NCBI GenBank assembly: GCA_039190005.1
Contig: JBCCYM010000020.1
Span: 1 to 24,116, forward strand
Source of the DNA: JBCCYM01 sp039190005
GTDB lineage: Bacteria; Pseudomonadota; Gammaproteobacteria; UBA12402
DNA: 24,116 nt
Direction of reading: 5' to 3'
A program made the translations under genes and the position numbers. The notes below the pieces were generated by a model, which saw nothing but the letters and a program-made list of their open reading frames with translations, was not told the DNA's origin and searched no databases. Positions 22,811 through 24,116 of this stretch are shown here, piece after piece; the first letter of the stretch is position 1; each line of letters begins with the position of its first letter.

Positions 22811-23407
22811 TTAACTTTTTTCAACTTCGCTAAACTCAAGTTCAACTGGTGTCGAACGACCAAAAATCGACACGGCGACACGCAAACGATTTTTCTCATA
22901 GTTCACTTCTTCAACCACACCGTTGAAATCGTTAAATGGTCCATGAATAACACGCACCACTTCACCAACTTGAAATAATACTTTTGGTCTTGGTTTATCA
23001 ACGCCTTCTTCGACACGATTGAGAATGGCATTGACCTCTTTCTCGCTAATTGGTGTCGGTTTATCACTTTTACTGCCAATAAAACCAAGCACTTTCGGCA
23101 CTGATTTGATCAAATGCCAAGTTTCATCATTCATCACCATATTGACCAGCACATAGCCAGGGAAAAATTTACGCTCACTACGTCTTTTCTGACTACCACG
23201 CATTTCAACAACTTCTTCAGTCGGCACTAATATTTCACCAAACAAATGTTCAACTTTGTGTCGTTTGATGCGCTCTTGAATCGCTTTGCACACGACTTTC
23301 TCGCAACTGGAATAAGCATGCACAACATACCAACGTTTTTTAGCTGGTGCTTCTACATTGTTTTCATGATCTTGCATGACGTTCTCTTGTTTTTGTTGGT
23401 CTGACAT
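22811..23407 (-). CDS. nusG: transcription termination/antitermination factor NusG
   Basis: Binds the polymerase clamp, suppresses pausing, and links to Rho or the ribosome (S10). The 198 residues comprise an NGN domain (KKRWYVVHAYSSCEKVVCKA, RKFFPGYVLVNMVMND) and a KOW domain (VGEVVRVIHGPFNDFNGVVE, then SIFGRSTPVELEFSEVE). The conserved KKRWYVV begins at residue 23, 17 later than in E. coli; the extra N-terminus is Gln/Glu/Asn-rich. The first ATG follows GAGG; a second ATG at codon 11 has a weaker site. It starts 1 nt after the secE stop. Confidence 0.98.
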   Translation of the reverse strand: MSDQQKQENVMQDHENNVEAPAKKRWYVVHAYSSCEKVVCKAIQERIKRHKVEHLFGEILVPTEEVVEMRGSQKRRSERKFFPGYVLVNMVMNDETWHLIKSVPKVLGFIGSKSDKPTPISEKEVNAILNRVEEGVDKPRPKVLFQVGEVVRVIHGPFNDFNGVVEEVNYEKNRLRVAVSIFGRSTPVELEFSEVEKS

Positions 23408-23408
23408 T

Positions 23409-23783
23409 TTAGCCTCGCTGACCGGTTAACCAGGCAATAAGCCACAGGAATAGTTGATCGAACACAAAAATAATGACCGCGGCAACCGCGACCATCGCCG
23501 CCACAACCAAGGCGATTTGTATGGTTGTCTGCCGTGTCGGCCAAACCACACGTCTTATCTCGTCCCGCGCTTCTTTAAGATACTTCCAGGCAAAAAGCCC
23601 TTTATTAGTCTGAAACGCGATGGTCAATAAGACAATGGCGATAATAATGCCCACAGTCAAACGCAATGCTGGTGACACTGAAGCATAACGGATATTTGCC
23701 GCCACGGCGGCAACCGCGCCAACAATGACTAACAACCATATCAGCGCGTCAAGAAATTTATTCCTCTGCTGATTTACACTCAT
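23409..23783 (-). CDS. secE: preprotein translocase subunit SecE
   Basis: Inner-membrane clamp subunit of the SecYEG protein-export channel. The 124 residues have three transmembrane helices (about 12-30, 41-58 and 88-116), the enterobacteria-like three-helix form rather than the single-helix form. The essential cytosolic amphipathic segment is present: KEARDEIRRVVWPTRQT, with its invariant Trp-Pro-Thr. The ATG has AGAGG upstream. It lies 41 nt after tRNA-Trp, and nusG follows by 1 nt. Confidence 0.98.
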   Translation of the reverse strand: MSVNQQRNKFLDALIWLLVIVGAVAAVAANIRYASVSPALRLTVGIIIAIVLLTIAFQTNKGLFAWKYLKEARDEIRRVVWPTRQTTIQIALVVAAMVAVAAVIIFVFDQLFLWLIAWLTGQRG

Positions 23784-23824
23784 TCAAAAACCTCTATCAC
23801 CAAGTAAATCACTACCAGTTAATC

Positions 23825-23900
<76 letters not shown>

Positions 23901-23914
23901 TTAGTAACCGACAC

Positions 23915-24116
23915 CTATTTAATAATTTTCGAGACGACCCCGGCACCTACCGTACGTCCACCTTCACGAATCGCGAAACGCAACCCTTCTTCCATCGCGA
24001 TCGGTGATATCAATTCACCTTCGATCTTGATGTTATCACCCGGCATCACCATCTCAACACCTTCCGGTAAACTCACCGCACCAGTCACATCCGTGGTACG
24101 GAAGTAAAACTGCGGA
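23915..24116 (-). CDS. tuf: elongation factor Tu, C-terminal part (cut by window edge)
   Basis: The last 67 codons of EF-Tu, the GTPase that brings aminoacyl-tRNA to the ribosome. The beta-barrel domain 3 ending is unmistakable: QFYFRTTDVTGAV, LPEGVEMVMPGDNI, then FAIREGGRTVGAGVVSKII and a TAG stop (23915-23917). The 5' part lies beyond the window end. The order tuf, tRNA-Trp, secE, nusG is common in gammaproteobacteria and shows that the ribosomal block continues to the right. Confidence 0.98.
   Translation of the reverse strand, partial: PQFYFRTTDVTGAVSLPEGVEMVMPGDNIKIEGELISPIAMEEGLRFAIREGGRTVGAGVVSKIIK

Overview
The window is a bacterial chromosome segment, very probably from a gammaproteobacterium. 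RpoB, RpoC, SpoT, RecG and NusG all read like gammaproteobacterial proteins, and rpoZ precedes spoT as in that class. The base composition is AT-leaning by eye, and the intergenic gaps are full of short palindromic repeats. An intracellular or Legionella/Coxiella-type lineage is possible, but I cannot prove it from sequence alone.

Right part (about 11.8-24.1 kb, all on the minus strand): the conserved transcription/translation block. In transcription order it reads tuf (partial, cut by the window edge), tRNA-Trp, secE, nusG, rplK, rplA, rplJ, rplL, rpoB, rpoC. Spacing is tight; rplK and rplA overlap by 4 nt and secE and nusG are 1 nt apart. Two gaps look regulatory. The rplA-rplJ gap holds a set of competing complementary segments and a perfect 18-bp palindrome, in the place where L10-L12 autoregulation normally acts. 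The rplL-rpoB gap holds two hairpins, where an attenuator/processing site is normally found. After rpoC the usual rpsL-rpsG-fusA genes are missing and a 3-methyladenine DNA glycosylase gene follows instead.

Middle part (about 4.9-11.8 kb): a VOC-fold protein gene directly abutting recG (plus strand), then on the minus strand a Dps ferritin, a bifunctional SpoT/Rel ppGpp enzyme and RNA polymerase omega. A repeat hairpin separates rpoZ from spoT. A 459-nt gap upstream of rpoZ contains short protein-like reading frames that may be gene relics.

Left part (about 0.1-4.9 kb): accessory genes. There are two same-length dienelactone hydrolase paralogues (one intact, one broken by a single amber codon), a divergent peptide deformylase overlapping a small DUF3568-like lipoprotein gene, and a JmjC/cupin_8 oxygenase-like gene. 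Between them lie repeat-rich gaps: a MITE-like element with 18-bp terminal inverted repeats and a 4-bp flanking duplication, a repeat inserted inside another repeat, a 121-bp-period duplication, and a possible very small transcript near the left end.

I see no CRISPR array, complete insertion sequence, prophage or defence system. The window is mostly housekeeping DNA. The most unusual material is in the repeats, the L10 leader and the small unexplained intergenic pieces.
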